Assembly (NCBI RefSeq): GCF_004197395.1
Contig: NZ_SELS01000002.1
Location: forward strand, 248,001-312,000
Direction: 5' to 3'
DNA length: 64,000 nucleotides
Source of the DNA: Paraburkholderia sp. UYCP14C
GTDB lineage: Bacteria > Pseudomonadota > Gammaproteobacteria > Burkholderiales > Burkholderiaceae
Under the pieces are notes generated by a model that was not told the DNA's origin, ran no database searches, and saw only the letters and a program-made list of their open reading frames with translations. The position numbers and the translations under genes were made by a program. This document shows positions 19,788-29,837 of this stretch, piece after piece; position 1 is the first letter of the stretch, and the number at the start of each line of letters is the position of its first letter.

Positions 19788-20249
19788 ATGGACGGTCATA
19801 TCCGCAGCGAGCGGGAAGAATTTTTTGAGCAGTTGTGCATCAGCGTCGATGCGGACGAAGCGCACGAACAGGAAGCGATCGAGTACTTCGAGAACCAGTT
19901 CGACCAGCCCGACTTCGATCCCGCGCAATGGCTCGATATCGCGCTCTACTACTCGCCCGCGGTCGCGAGCGGCATCGTCGACATGGTGACGGCCGACGAC
20001 AAGGCACGCAGCAATATCGCCGAAATCATCGCCGACAATCTCGACATCTCCTACGGCGAGGACGAGTGCCAGCAGTTCGCCGAGACGATCGAATTCGCGC
20101 TGAACAACGGCGTGCCGGTCGATCTCGACGTGGTGCTCGACGGCTGCCAGCGCGCGATCGATGATCTCGACACGTGGGCCGACGAAGACACCAAGGCGCC
20201 GCTTTTGCGTCTGCGTGAAGAACTGCTGCGGCAGCAAGGCGAGCGCTAG
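19788..20249 (+). CDS. Acidic conserved hypothetical protein
   Basis: A 153-aa very acidic, predicted all-helical soluble protein with no signal peptide or metal motif. I do not recognise a domain. The ATG at 19788 follows GACGAGG. It follows pdxY by about 145 bp in the same direction and is itself followed by a hairpin. The composition and codon usage match the neighbours, so it is treated as a true gene of unknown role. Confidence 0.65.
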   Translation: MDGHIRSEREEFFEQLCISVDADEAHEQEAIEYFENQFDQPDFDPAQWLDIALYYSPAVASGIVDMVTADDKARSNIAEIIADNLDISYGEDECQQFAETIEFALNNGVPVDLDVVLDGCQRAIDDLDTWADEDTKAPLLRLREELLRQQGER

Positions 20250-20689
20250 GCAAACGGCTCGAATCTCTCCGCGCATAACGCAACAACCCCGCAACCCGCA
20301 ACTCCGCACCACCGGCCGGCGCGCTCGCGCCGGCTTCTTAAGCATATGCCGTAATCCGCAGCACAGGCGGACCTTCGCACGGCACGCCAGCTTGCATCCC
20401 TCACGCACGCTCCATGTGCACGTGGGGCACCTGTCGCGGCCTATGCCGAAATGCTCATCCAAAACGCCACGAATTGCCAAGACGACGGCAATTTGGCTTT
20501 CTATATTCGCCCCAGATTGATCGCGTGAACACGCTGCGAAGCGCAACGCCAATGGGCGTATTCCAGCATTGTGAGCGGCGAGAGATCCTTCGTAGCCTTG
20601 CGATGCGCGAGGGCTGTGCCCGGCCTCCCGTGTCGTACCGCATTGCTGTCGTACCGCTTTCATAACAACCGTCGATGCAAGGAGAGACC
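20250..20689. other. Intergenic region before the binding-protein gene
   Basis: 440 bp. The left part holds the terminator at 20315-20339. The rest should contain the promoter of the ABC binding-protein gene and shows no gene or strong dyad. A strong ribosome site (AAGGAGAG) sits at the right end. Confidence 0.4.
20315..20339 (+). terminator. Terminator after the acidic protein gene
   Basis: Stem GCCGGCGC / GCGCCGGC (20315-20322, 20327-20334) with loop GCTC, followed by TTCTT. A plausible Rho-independent terminator. Confidence 0.6.
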
Positions 20690-21841
20690 ATGAGTCTTCG
20701 CAACACGCTCAAACCGCTGGCCGTGCTCATGGGTGCGATGTTTGCCGTCGCGCCTGCCGCCAGTTTCGCCGACGACCTGCCGGTCAAGATCGGTTTTGCC
20801 GCGCCGCTGACAGGCGCCAACGCCGGCTACGGCAAGGATCTGGAAAACGGTGTGCGGCTCGCGATCGACGAAGCCAACGCGCAGAAGATCAAGATCGGCG
20901 GCAAGGTCGCGCACTTCGAGATCGTCTCGCAGGACGACCAGGCCGACCCGCGCGTCGGCGTGCAGGCCGCGCAGAAGCTGGTCGACTCGGGCGTCGCGGT
21001 GGTTGTCGGCCACTTCAACTCGGGCACCACGATCCCGGCCTCGCAGGTCTACGAGCAGGCCGGCATTCCGGTGCTCGACCCCGCCGCGACGAACCCGATC
21101 ATCACGGGCCGCGGTTTCGCCAACACCTTCATGGTGATTTCGACCGACGCGCAGAACGCCGGCAACGCGGGCGTCTATGCGGTCGACGTGACGAAGGCCA
21201 AGCGCATCGCGATCATCGACGATCGCACCGCGTTCGGCCAGGGCGAGGCCGACGAGTTCGAGAAGGCCGTCAAGGCGCACGGCGGCACGATCGTCGCGCG
21301 CGACTACACCGACAACCACGCGGTCGATTTCAGCACGCAGATCACCAAGTTCAAGGGCGCCAATGCGGACCTCGTGTTCTTCGCCGGCCTCGACAGCCAG
21401 GCGGCGGGCTTCGCGCGGCGCATGAAGCAGCTCGGCCTGAACGCACAGCTGGTCGGCGGCGGCGGCGTGATGGACGAGGACTTCATCAAGCTCGCGGGCG
21501 ATGCATCCGACGGCGCGATGGCCTGGGAATACGGCCGCCCGCTCGCGCAACTGCCGGGTGGCAAGGACTTCAACGCGAAGTTCAAGAAGCGCTTCGGCGC
21601 GGACGTGCTGTCGTATGCGCCGTTCGGCTATGACGGCGCGTGGGTCGCGATCAAGGCGATGCAGCAGGCCAAATCCGACTCGCCGAACGTGTACCGTCCG
21701 GTGCTCAAGACGATCGACTACGACGGCGTGACCGGCAAGATCTCGTTCGACAGCACCGGCGCGTTGAAGAGCGGCGCCTCGACGCTGTATCAGGTGAAGA
21801 ACGGCGCATGGGTGCCGGTCGTGACGAAGAGCGGCACCTAA
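20690..21841 (+). CDS. Branched-chain amino acid ABC transporter substrate-binding protein
   Basis: A 383-aa periplasmic type I solute-binding protein of the LivJ/LivK (HAAT) family. The signal peptide (about 1-25, ending ASFA) is followed by KIGFAAPLTGANAGYGKD, the usual ligand-binding start, and later VVVGHFNSGTTIPAS. It would deliver leucine, isoleucine, valine or a related amino acid to a Liv permease, whose genes are not in this window, so it is an unlinked binding protein. The ATG at 20690 is set by AAGGAGAG. Confidence 0.92.
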   Translation: MSLRNTLKPLAVLMGAMFAVAPAASFADDLPVKIGFAAPLTGANAGYGKDLENGVRLAIDEANAQKIKIGGKVAHFEIVSQDDQADPRVGVQAAQKLVDSGVAVVVGHFNSGTTIPASQVYEQAGIPVLDPAATNPIITGRGFANTFMVISTDAQNAGNAGVYAVDVTKAKRIAIIDDRTAFGQGEADEFEKAVKAHGGTIVARDYTDNHAVDFSTQITKFKGANADLVFFAGLDSQAAGFARRMKQLGLNAQLVGGGGVMDEDFIKLAGDASDGAMAWEYGRPLAQLPGGKDFNAKFKKRFGADVLSYAPFGYDGAWVAIKAMQQAKSDSPNVYRPVLKTIDYDGVTGKISFDSTGALKSGASTLYQVKNGAWVPVVTKSGT

Positions 21842-21899
21842 GCTCCGCGTCCGCTGAAGCGTAGCGGCCCTGCCCGGCTTGCGGCCGGCGCGGGGCGCG

Positions 21900-23858
21900 C
21901 TACGGCCTTGCGCTCGCCGCCCTGACGACCACCTCGGCATCGAGATCGCGCTCGATGCGCATGAGGTCGTCGCGAATCGCCGCGAATTCGTTCGGCGTAC
22001 ACATCTGATGGCCGAACGCGGCGCGCAGATGCCGGTTGACCTGCAAGGTGCGGGTCGCCGGATCGAAGACGTAGCGTGACGCAAACGTCAGCAACGGGTC
22101 CTCGACCCTCGTGTCGGTCGGCAGGTCCATCACGCGCACGAAGCGCGGCAAGCTCATCTCCAGCGTTTCATCGAACTCCCCGCCGATGCACGCCCACGGC
22201 TCGGTTCTGACCGGCTCCGCGAGCCATGTCTCGACCTGCGAGCCCATGCCGCCGGCGAAGCTCGTCAGCGCCGGCACCGCGGTCGTGCCGTCCGGCCAGA
22301 TCAGATGCGGCACGCTTCCTTGCATCGAGGTCGCGAACGGTCCGCCGGTCACGGCGACGTCGTCGGTCTGCAATTGCGCGGTGCCGTGCAAGCCCGTTAG
22401 CAGCAGACGGCTCGCGGCAAGCTGCTGCGCGCCCTGACGCGTCGCGCGCCGGAACGTGTTGCGTTCGAGCTCCGCGGTATAGCCCCGATCCTCGACCCGA
22501 TATGCGTAATGCGCGGTGCCGTTTTCATCGATGTCGATCTGCACGCGCGCGTTGCGTTCGCGCCGTTGGGTCGCCGGCGTGCGCGCGAGCACACCTTCGT
22601 CGACCAGCAGCACCGGCCGGTCCATCACGCCGCCAGGCAGGTAGCCGAACGCGGTGCCGCCCGCCGACGTGTCCGCGAATTGCGCCAGCTCAGGAATCCA
22701 GATGATCGCGTGATTGATCGCGCTCGCGCCGTAGCCGGGCACCTCGGGCAACGAGTAGTACGGGCCGAGATTGAGCAGCACCGGTTCGCTGCGAATGCCG
22801 GCCGCCGCGAGCAGCGCGCCGTACAGCGCGACGTGGTCCTTGCAGTCGCCGTAGCGGTTGCGCAGGATGTCGGCCGCCTTGTGCGGGATCGCCGCCGTCT
22901 CGCCGAGAAAAAGCGCCACGTAGCGGATGTTCAGACGCATCCAGTCGTACAGCGCGCGGGCCTTGTCGCGAGGATCGGCGAGGCCGGCCGTCAGTTGCTG
23001 CGCAAGACTCACGATCGCGGGATCGTCGCGGGTCGCGTCGTCGTCGGCGGGACCGCGATAGCGCGCGGCGAAGCTTGTAAAGTCCGGCACCGTCGACACC
23101 ATCAGCCGGTCGCCCCAGTTCGCGTAGCCGACCGCGCCCGCTTCGAGCCGCGCATACGGACCGTGGTGGTAGTCGAACTCGTAGCGGGTGCGGCCGTTCG
23201 CGGTGACGGGCGGCACCGCGACATAGCCGCGTGCGTCCGCATAGAGCGGCACGTCGGCGGGCAGATCGAAGATCAGACGCTGCTCGTCGACGGGCTCGAG
23301 CGTCGGTTCGACCAGATACGCGAAGGTGCCCGCCTGCAGCGCCTTCGCGCGCGTCTTGCGAAACGCGAGATGCACGCGCGAACCGGTCTGCACGCCGGGG
23401 AAGATCACCGTGCGCAACACGCCGTCCTCGAAGCTCGGGGCGCCGGCCGAGCGCGGCTCCTGCACGTCGCGGATCGCCTCGGGGCCGACCGCATGCGTGG
23501 TGCCGTCGGGATCGATCGTTTCGGCGGTCAGCAGTTGCACCTGCTCGATGTCCTTGTTGAACCACACGTAGCGTTGCGCGATATCGTCGACACCGCTGGC
23601 CGTGTCCGCGCGCATCAGCGTGTCGTCGTGTTCCTGGATGGAGCCGTCTTTCTGGATCACGAACAGGTGGACGTCGCGCTCGATCGTCGCAGGGGCGCGG
23701 TCGTCGGCGGAGGTTGCGATCTCGCCGGCGGCCGCGCAAAGAGGCCAGGCGATGCCGCTGGCGGCAGAGAGCGCGGCAAGCAACGCCGCGGCGCGCATGC
23801 GGCGCTCGCGGCGCGCGAGCGCGTCGATGCACGCGACGAGCCCGCGCGTGCGCGTCAT
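21900..23858 (-). CDS. DUF3857 and transglutaminase domain protein
   Basis: About 652 aa. A predicted N-terminal signal segment is followed by DUF3857 (residues about 60-220) and a transglutaminase-like domain with the Cys motif NRYGDCKDH and a downstream His in INHAIIWI. The C-terminal part is beta-rich. Such proteins are periplasmic or cell-surface with likely cysteine-protease-type or amidase activity; the substrate is unknown. The start is uncertain: ATGs at 23888, 23879, 23858 and 23798 are in frame with no good ribosome site. The one at 23858 was taken because it precedes a plausible signal peptide. Convergent with the binding-protein gene. Confidence 0.8.
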   Translation of the reverse strand: MTRTRGLVACIDALARRERRMRAAALLAALSAASGIAWPLCAAAGEIATSADDRAPATIERDVHLFVIQKDGSIQEHDDTLMRADTASGVDDIAQRYVWFNKDIEQVQLLTAETIDPDGTTHAVGPEAIRDVQEPRSAGAPSFEDGVLRTVIFPGVQTGSRVHLAFRKTRAKALQAGTFAYLVEPTLEPVDEQRLIFDLPADVPLYADARGYVAVPPVTANGRTRYEFDYHHGPYARLEAGAVGYANWGDRLMVSTVPDFTSFAARYRGPADDDATRDDPAIVSLAQQLTAGLADPRDKARALYDWMRLNIRYVALFLGETAAIPHKAADILRNRYGDCKDHVALYGALLAAAGIRSEPVLLNLGPYYSLPEVPGYGASAINHAIIWIPELAQFADTSAGGTAFGYLPGGVMDRPVLLVDEGVLARTPATQRRERNARVQIDIDENGTAHYAYRVEDRGYTAELERNTFRRATRQGAQQLAASRLLLTGLHGTAQLQTDDVAVTGGPFATSMQGSVPHLIWPDGTTAVPALTSFAGGMGSQVETWLAEPVRTEPWACIGGEFDETLEMSLPRFVRVMDLPTDTRVEDPLLTFASRYVFDPATRTLQVNRHLRAAFGHQMCTPNEFAAIRDDLMRIERDLDAEVVVRAASARP

Positions 23859-24099
23859 GAGCGACGCGCCCCGCTCCATGCATGCCATTCGCGGCACGCG
23901 AGCCCGATCCCCGCGATCGACGTGTGCGCCAACATGACGACGCTGTTTCCCAAGATTGACTCCGCTCAGGTTCGTGTCGTCGTTGTAGCACATCGCCGGC
24001 CCGTGCGTGTCGGGGCCGGGGCCGGTATTGCCGCGTCGGGATCGGGCGGCCCTCGCGTCAGCGGCAAACCCGCAACGCAGCGGCCGCCGTCACTCGCGC

Positions 24100-24777
24100 T
24101 CAGTCGCCGTTGTCGAGCTGACTCAGCAACGCCTGCAGCTTTTCCACGTGCCGCAGCAGCATGTGCCGGTGCTTGTCGATCTGTTCGAGCCGGCCTTCGA
24201 GGTCGGCCTGAATGCGATCGTCGAGTTCGGCCGCGGCCATCACGTCCTCGACCTTCGCGCGCATCGCCGCGAGCTCCACCGGCGCATGCAGCAGATGACG
24301 CTCGAAGCGCCGCACTTCCTGCGTCGCGAGATCGCGCACCTTGCGGAAGTGCGCTTGACGGCGGTGCGCTTCGACATCGAGCGTTTCTTCCTCGACGCGT
24401 CGCGCGGGCCCCGGCTGGCCAAAAATCGGCTCGGGCCGCAGCACCGTCTTCTTGCGCACCGGATGCGCGGTGCCGCGAAAGCGCGCGAGCGGCTGCTCGT
24501 TGTCGATCGCTTCGCGCGCGTTCGGCGGGATCTCGTGGTCGGTATGCGGCACGTTCATCCAGCCGCCCGGCAGACCGGTGACGGCCTCGACGCCGCGCAC
24601 GAATTCCTCGCTGAATTCACGCTGGCCGGACAGCATCAGCTTCAGATAGCTCGCGGAAAACGTCATCATGCGCGCGAGCCGGCTCGCGGCGCCGACCTCG
24701 CTGGTCAGCAACACCAGGTTCGCGCGCCAGATTGGCAGCAGCAATTCGTCGGAATCTTCCATCGCTGGGTCTTCCAT
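24100..24777 (-). CDS. Conserved hypothetical protein, helical
   Basis: A 225-aa soluble protein without a clear domain. Residues about 15-75 look like a helix-turn-helix-like or PHB-like region (ASRLARMMTFSASYLKLMLSG, then GVEAVTGLPGGWMNVPH), which resembles the DNA-binding helices of Cro/CI-like regulators. The C-terminal third is a long charged helix that may form a coiled coil. The ATG at 24777 is preceded by AGGCGAAAAG. A regulatory role is only suggested by the HTH-like part. It is a single gene in the same direction as DUF3857. Confidence 0.55.
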   Translation of the reverse strand: MEDPAMEDSDELLLPIWRANLVLLTSEVGAASRLARMMTFSASYLKLMLSGQREFSEEFVRGVEAVTGLPGGWMNVPHTDHEIPPNAREAIDNEQPLARFRGTAHPVRKKTVLRPEPIFGQPGPARRVEEETLDVEAHRRQAHFRKVRDLATQEVRRFERHLLHAPVELAAMRAKVEDVMAAAELDDRIQADLEGRLEQIDKHRHMLLRHVEKLQALLSQLDNGD

Positions 24778-25103
24778 CTTTTCGCCTGATGAATCGATGA
24801 ACGCGACGCGCACGTCATCGTTTTGAAAGGGTAGTCGTCTCGCGGTGTCGCATGCAATGCCGGTATGTTGCTTTGCGTGCGGTGCGACCCAGTGCCGAAG
24901 GTACTCGCACGACCCCGCCCGCACCGGCGAATTCAGCGCAAAGCGCATTAAAACAGGGCTTACGACACATCGCGTGTTGCATTGACACACGTATTCGCGC
25001 GCCGTTCCTACCAGCGGCCACGTGATGTGGCATGCTTACACGCCGATGCGGCACGCGTCGTGCTGCATGGGTCGCTCCACAACACTGACTTAAGGGTTTT
25101 GTA

Positions 25104-25238
25104 ATGAAGAAAATCGTTCTCGCCATCGCCGCAGCCGTCGCCACCCTGAGCGCGATCGCTCCCGCTCAAGCTGATGAGCATCACCACGAATGCCACAAGG
25201 TGAAGGTTCATCATCATTGGGAAAAGCGCTGCCACTAA
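25104..25238 (+). CDS. 44-aa exported His-rich peptide
   Basis: A very short gene. ATG at 25104, 44 aa, with a typical signal peptide (MKKIVLAIAAAVATLSAIAPAQA, about 1-23). The mature 21 residues carry seven His and two Cys (HHHECHKVKVHHHWEKRCH), so it could bind metal in the periplasm. A short AAGGG precedes the start and a strong terminator follows at 25277. I infer a metal-binding or envelope-stress peptide; no family name can be given. Confidence 0.65.
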   Translation: MKKIVLAIAAAVATLSAIAPAQADEHHHECHKVKVHHHWEKRCH

Positions 25239-25276
25239 TGGCGGTGAAATCGCGTCCAAGGGGCGCGGTGCACATC

Positions 25277-25306
25277 AAAAAGCCCCGCTTCCGCGGGGCT
25301 TTTTTT
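25277..25306 (+). terminator. Strong Rho-independent terminator
   Basis: Stem AGCCCCGC / GCGGGGCT with loop TTCC, preceded by an A run and followed by at least six T. It ends the small His-rich peptide transcript. Confidence 0.9.
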
Positions 25307-25576
25307 CATGGCGCGCCGCGTCGTGAAACAGCCGGCGCACGATACGCTGTGCGCGCTCGACGCTCAAACCATTCCATATGAACGCGCCGGCACGCAATCA
25401 CGGACACATGCTGTTACACCTTCGCGAGACGCTAACCGATGCAGGCCGACGCGGACCGAGATGCCGCGCATTCCTGCAGCGATCGTGATCCGCGTGGTGA
25501 CAGAGAAGTAGAAGAAGCGAAGCCGCGCGTTTTCGTCGTGGACCGTCTTCGCGGCGCCTGTCAGGGCGCCTTTGCG

Positions 25577-26389
25577 TCACGCTGCTTTCACGCGGGCGAG
25601 AGCTGTCGTCAGCAGCGCTTCGAGTAGCGGCGTGACCTTCGCGGCGAGGTCTTCATCGTACGCATAAGGCAAGTGCTCTTCCATGTACGTGATCTGCGAC
25701 AGTTCGAGTTGCACCGCATGCACGCCCTGCTCGGGCTGCCCGTATTGCCGCGTGATATAGCCACCCTTGAAGCGGCCATTCGCGACCGCCGTGTAGCCGC
25801 CGTGGCGCTCGACCAGCGCGGCCAGTTCGTCGGCGATGCCCGGCGCCGCGCTCGCACCGTTCGACGTGCCGAAGTTGAAGTCCGGCAGACGTCCGTCGAA
25901 AAAGCGCGGCACGTGCGAGCGGATCGAATGCGCTTCCCACAGCAGCACCTTGCCGTGCTTCGCTTTCAGCGCCGCGAGCTCGCCGGCGAGCGCGTCGTGA
26001 TACGGCTTCCAGTACACGTCGCGACGGCGCGCGACTTCGGCGTCGTCGGGCAGATGGCCGTCGCGATAGAGCGGCTCCTTGTCGAACGTATCGACCGGCA
26101 GCAGACCCGTGGTGTCCTGGCCCGGGTACAGGTTCGCGCCGTCGGGCGGACGGTTCAGGTCGACCACGTAGCGCGCATAGGTCGGCGTCAGGATCGACGC
26201 GCCGAGGCGCTTCGCGAATCCATACAGGCGATCGAGGTGCCAGTCGCAATCGTCGGTGCGTGGCGCGACCGGCGTCATCGTCGCGGCGATGTCGGCGGGG
26301 ATCTGCGTGCCCAGATGCGGGATCGAGATCAAGAGCGGCAGGCTTCCCTGATGCAGCGAGAAAACCGGCGTGAGGTTCGAAGCAGTCAT
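25577..26389 (-). CDS. hutG: N-formylglutamate deformylase
   Basis: A 270-aa enzyme that hydrolyses N-formyl-L-glutamate to glutamate and formate, the last step of the HutF-type histidine pathway. The family segments ISIPHLG, DDCDWHLDRLY, WEAHSI and LELSQITYME are present. It is the last gene of the hut operon, 59 bp after hutF. Cytosolic, metal-dependent. The presence of both hutF and hutG shows that the formiminoglutamate is deaminated, not split directly. Confidence 0.95.
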   Translation of the reverse strand: MTASNLTPVFSLHQGSLPLLISIPHLGTQIPADIAATMTPVAPRTDDCDWHLDRLYGFAKRLGASILTPTYARYVVDLNRPPDGANLYPGQDTTGLLPVDTFDKEPLYRDGHLPDDAEVARRRDVYWKPYHDALAGELAALKAKHGKVLLWEAHSIRSHVPRFFDGRLPDFNFGTSNGASAAPGIADELAALVERHGGYTAVANGRFKGGYITRQYGQPEQGVHAVQLELSQITYMEEHLPYAYDEDLAAKVTPLLEALLTTALARVKAA

Positions 26390-26448
26390 GTCAGTCCGGA
26401 ATCAGTGGGATCGGAGAATCGGTTCGGCGCTTCAGCACATCGGCGCCG

Positions 26449-27834
26449 TTATTTGAGCAGTTCCGCGAGCGCCGTGCGATAGCGCGCATAGGCGCCCTCT
26501 TCGTCGCGATGCCGGCGGTTGTCGACGACCTTGACGCCGCCCGCATAGACGTCGCGGATCGGCGTGTCGCCGTGCTCGCAGAATACGACACCCGACAGCC
26601 ACGCCTCCGGCGCATGCTCGGCGATGCTCGAATGATCGGCGTCGAGCACCAGCCAGTCCGCGCGATGGCCGGCCTGCAACGCGCCGACCGCGCGGCCGGT
26701 CGCGTGCGCGCCGCCGTCGAGCGCGGCTGCGTATAGGCGATCCGCGACATGCGTGGCGTCTGCCGACGCCAGCACGTTGCGCTGCCGGCGCGTCAGACGC
26801 TGGCCGTATTCGAGCAGACGCAGCTCCGCGCGCCAGTCGACGCCGATATGGCTATCCGAGCCGACGCCGATGCGGCCGTGCGCGTCGAGATACTCCTGCG
26901 CAGGGAAAATGCCGTCGCCGAGATTGGCCTCGGTGGTCAGACACAAACCCGCCACCGCGCCGCTCTGCGCGAGCGCGAGCGTTTCGTTCGCATCGACATG
27001 GGTCGCGTGCACGAGACACCAGCGGCTGTCCACATCGAAACGATCGAGCAGCCATTGCACCGGCCGCGCGCCTTCGGTTTCGATGCACGCGTCGACCTCG
27101 GCGGTCTGTTCGGCGATATGGATATGCACGGGCGCGCTGGCATCGATACCGCCAAGCAGCGCGCGCAACGACGCCTCCGACACCGCGCGCAGCGAATGCG
27201 GCGCGACGCCGTAACGCAGCGCCGCATCTTCGGGGCGCGCGGCGCGCAGCGTGCCGAGCAGATCGAGCAGGCTCTCCGGCGTATTGATGAAGCGCCGCTG
27301 ATCGTCGCGCGGCGCACGCGCGCCGAAGCCGCTGTACTGATACAGCACCGGCAGCATCGTGATGCCGATGCCGCTCGCCGCTGCCGCATCCACCACGCGC
27401 TGCGCAAGCTCGGCCTGATTCGCGTAGCGCTGGCCGTCCTGCGCGTGATGCACGTAGTGAAATTCGCACACCGACGTATAGCCCGCCTTCAGCATCTCGA
27501 TGTAAAGCCACTGCGCGACGCTCGCGAGGCCTTCCGGTGTGATGCGCGCGGCGAAGCGATACATCAGGTCGCGCCATGACCAGAAGTTATCGGTGGCGTT
27601 GGCGCGATATTCGGTGAGGCCCGCCATCGCGCGCTGGAACGCGTGCGAGTGAAGGTTCGGCATACCAGGCATCAGCGGGCCCGCCGCCTTCGGCACACCG
27701 GCCGGCGCTTCGGCTTGATTCGGCGTGACGGCGCTCAGCGTGCCGTGCGCGTCCCATTCGAGCAGCACGTTGCGGCGCCAGCCTTCGGGCAGATATGCGT
27801 GTGCGGCGAACAGCGATTGATTGGATTGGGTCAT
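26449..27834 (-). CDS. hutF: Formimidoylglutamate deiminase
   Basis: A 461-aa amidohydrolase-superfamily enzyme that turns formimino-glutamate into N-formyl-glutamate and ammonia. Metal-binding motifs are the first HxH (PNLHSHAFQRA), HIHIAEQ, HATHVD and GSDSHIGVD, typical of the HutF/TrzN-like subgroup. It starts 15 bp downstream of the hutI stop. The frame is complete. Confidence 0.95.
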   Translation of the reverse strand: MTQSNQSLFAAHAYLPEGWRRNVLLEWDAHGTLSAVTPNQAEAPAGVPKAAGPLMPGMPNLHSHAFQRAMAGLTEYRANATDNFWSWRDLMYRFAARITPEGLASVAQWLYIEMLKAGYTSVCEFHYVHHAQDGQRYANQAELAQRVVDAAAASGIGITMLPVLYQYSGFGARAPRDDQRRFINTPESLLDLLGTLRAARPEDAALRYGVAPHSLRAVSEASLRALLGGIDASAPVHIHIAEQTAEVDACIETEGARPVQWLLDRFDVDSRWCLVHATHVDANETLALAQSGAVAGLCLTTEANLGDGIFPAQEYLDAHGRIGVGSDSHIGVDWRAELRLLEYGQRLTRRQRNVLASADATHVADRLYAAALDGGAHATGRAVGALQAGHRADWLVLDADHSSIAEHAPEAWLSGVVFCEHGDTPIRDVYAGGVKVVDNRRHRDEEGAYARYRTALAELLK

Positions 27835-27849
27835 CTCTCAGGCTCTGGT

Positions 27850-29079
27850 TCAGATCACACTCGACTCGCGCCGCGTATAGACGGTTTCGCCCGCGCGCAC
27901 GACGCGCGCGCACAGCGGCCGGCCAATCCAGTAAGCGAGCTCGGCCAGCGAATCGACCGACCACACCGCGAAGTCGGCCGCGCGCCCCACTTGCAGCGCA
28001 CCGTGCTCCCCGGCTTTGCCGAGCGCACGCGCCGCATGCGTGGTAACGCCTTGCAGCACCTCGGGCACGGTCATGCGAAACAGCGTGCTCGCCATGTTCA
28101 TCATCAGCAGCAACGAAGTCGCCGGTGACGTGCCCGGGTTGCTGTCGGTCGAAATCGCGATCGGCACCTCGTAGCGCCGCAGCAGTTCGAGCGGCGGCAA
28201 CTGCGTCTCGCGGATGAAGTAATACGCGCCCGGCAGCAGCACTGCAACGGTACCCGCTTCCTTCATCGCGGCGACGCCGGCTTCGTCGAGAAACTCCAGG
28301 TGATCCGCCGACAGCGCGCGATGCCGCGCCGCGAGCGCGGTGCCGCCGCCGTTCGACAACTGCTCGGCGTGCATCTTGACCGGCAGCTTGTAGCGCGCGG
28401 CCGCGTTGAACACGCGCTCGCTTTGCTCCAACGAAAAACCGATGCGCTCGCAGAATACATCGACCGCATCGACGAGGCCTTCGTCCGCGAGCGCGGGCAG
28501 CATCGTATTGCAGACCTCGTCGATATACGCGTCCGCGCGGCCCGCAAATTCGGGCGGCAGCGCGTGCGCGCCGAGAAACGTCGTATAGACCGTGACCGGA
28601 TAGCGCTCGCCGAGTTGCCGCGCAACGCGCAGCATCTTGCGCTCGCTCGCGAGGTCGAGGCCGTAGCCGGATTTGATTTCGAGCGTGGTCACGCCTTCGG
28701 CGAGCAGCGGTTCGAGCCGCGCGGCCGCTTGGCGGAACAGCGACGCTTCGTTCGCCGCGCGCGTCGCGCGCACCGTCGACACGATGCCGCCGCCCTGCCG
28801 CGCGATTTCTTCGTAGCTGACGCCCGCGAGCCGCTGCGCGAATTCGTCGGCGCGCTGGCCGCCATACACGAGGTGCGTATGACAATCGATCAGGCCCGGC
28901 GTCACCCACGCGCCGCGCAAATCTTCGCGCGGCCATGCGGCGTATTGCGCAGGCAGTTCGCTCGCAGCGCCGAGCCACGCGATGCGGCCGTCTTCGACCG
29001 CGATCGCGGCATCGGCGAGCGTGTGGTGAGGATCGCCCTGCGGGCACAAGTTCAAGTGATGCCAGACGGTTTGCTTCAT
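27850..29079 (-). CDS. hutI: Imidazolonepropionase
   Basis: A 409-aa amidohydrolase that opens the imidazolone ring to give formimino-glutamate (third step). Metal-binding and family motifs [21 protein letters not shown] and SADHLEF are clear, with the late Asp in STDSNPG. The product feeds HutF directly. It lies between hutD and hutF in the operon. Confidence 0.96.
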   Translation of the reverse strand: MKQTVWHHLNLCPQGDPHHTLADAAIAVEDGRIAWLGAASELPAQYAAWPREDLRGAWVTPGLIDCHTHLVYGGQRADEFAQRLAGVSYEEIARQGGGIVSTVRATRAANEASLFRQAAARLEPLLAEGVTTLEIKSGYGLDLASERKMLRVARQLGERYPVTVYTTFLGAHALPPEFAGRADAYIDEVCNTMLPALADEGLVDAVDVFCERIGFSLEQSERVFNAAARYKLPVKMHAEQLSNGGGTALAARHRALSADHLEFLDEAGVAAMKEAGTVAVLLPGAYYFIRETQLPPLELLRRYEVPIAISTDSNPGTSPATSLLLMMNMASTLFRMTVPEVLQGVTTHAARALGKAGEHGALQVGRAADFAVWSVDSLAELAYWIGRPLCARVVRAGETVYTRRESSVI

Positions 29080-29163
29080 CGCGTGCTCTTTGCCGCTGGT
29101 TGCGTGTCTGTGGATGGGTTGTCCGTGATGGAGCGCGTGCGATGCCCGATCACGGTTGATTCG

Positions 29164-29835
29164 TCATCGCGTGTAGCGGATGGTGATTGCGAGCACCGCG
29201 CCGTCGCCCGTTAGCGTGCAAGCGAGCGCGTTCGGCCCGTCGATACGCAACGTGTCGCCGGTGTCGAGACGCAGGGCTTGCGCGTGGTCCGCCGCCAGCG
29301 CGACCGTGACCGCGCCGCCCGCGCAAAACAGCAGCGCCACGTCGCCGTCGAGTACGCGCGGCGCATCGGCGCCCGGCGCATCCGGCTGCGTGCCGGCGCG
29401 CCACACGTTCAACTCGCCCTGCGCCACGTCGCGCCGCACCATCAGGTTGAAGTCGCGCGTCGCGCCGTCGACGAGCCGCGCGTCGATGCGCGTCTCGCCG
29501 TGAAAGCGCGCGAGGTCGAGCGGTTGCTGCAACACGTGCGTCGCGACGACGCCCGCATCGCCCAACTCATCCAGCAGCATGCCCGCGCCGGAAAGCAACA
29601 CGAGCGTCCGGTCGACGCCGTCAAAGCGCGAGAAAGGCCCGGCCTGCGCGACATCGGCGACGCTCACGCGCCACACGAAGTCTCCGCTCGCCGCGCCCTG
29701 CCCGCCGCTCGGCGGCGGAAACGCGGCGACCTCGCGCGTGACGCCGCCGCCGTTTTTCCACGGCGCCGCCACGAGATCGACGCCGCGGATCAGCGTGACG
29801 CTTGCCATGCTGCCCGCGTCGTTGGCAATGCTCAC
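29164..29835 (-). CDS. hutD: HutD family cupin protein
   Basis: A 223-aa protein with the HutD signature PWKNGGGVTREVA near residue 25 and a double-stranded beta-helix (bicupin) pattern. HutD modulates histidine catabolism in pseudomonads, apparently limiting the build-up of a pathway intermediate such as urocanate. It is encoded between hutU and hutI. The start used is GTG at 29835, two bases after the hutU stop; an ATG nine codons later is also possible, and neither has a clear ribosome site. Confidence 0.88.
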   Translation of the reverse strand: MSIANDAGSMASVTLIRGVDLVAAPWKNGGGVTREVAAFPPPSGGQGAASGDFVWRVSVADVAQAGPFSRFDGVDRTLVLLSGAGMLLDELGDAGVVATHVLQQPLDLARFHGETRIDARLVDGATRDFNLMVRRDVAQGELNVWRAGTQPDAPGADAPRVLDGDVALLFCAGGAVTVALAADHAQALRLDTGDTLRIDGPNALACTLTGDGAVLAITIRYTR

Positions 29836-29837
29836 GA

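Noticed and set aside
22509..24581. 690-codon plus-strand open frame opposite the DUF3857 gene and the helical protein
   Set aside because: It spans two true genes on the other strand and has random-looking Arg/Ala-rich sequence.
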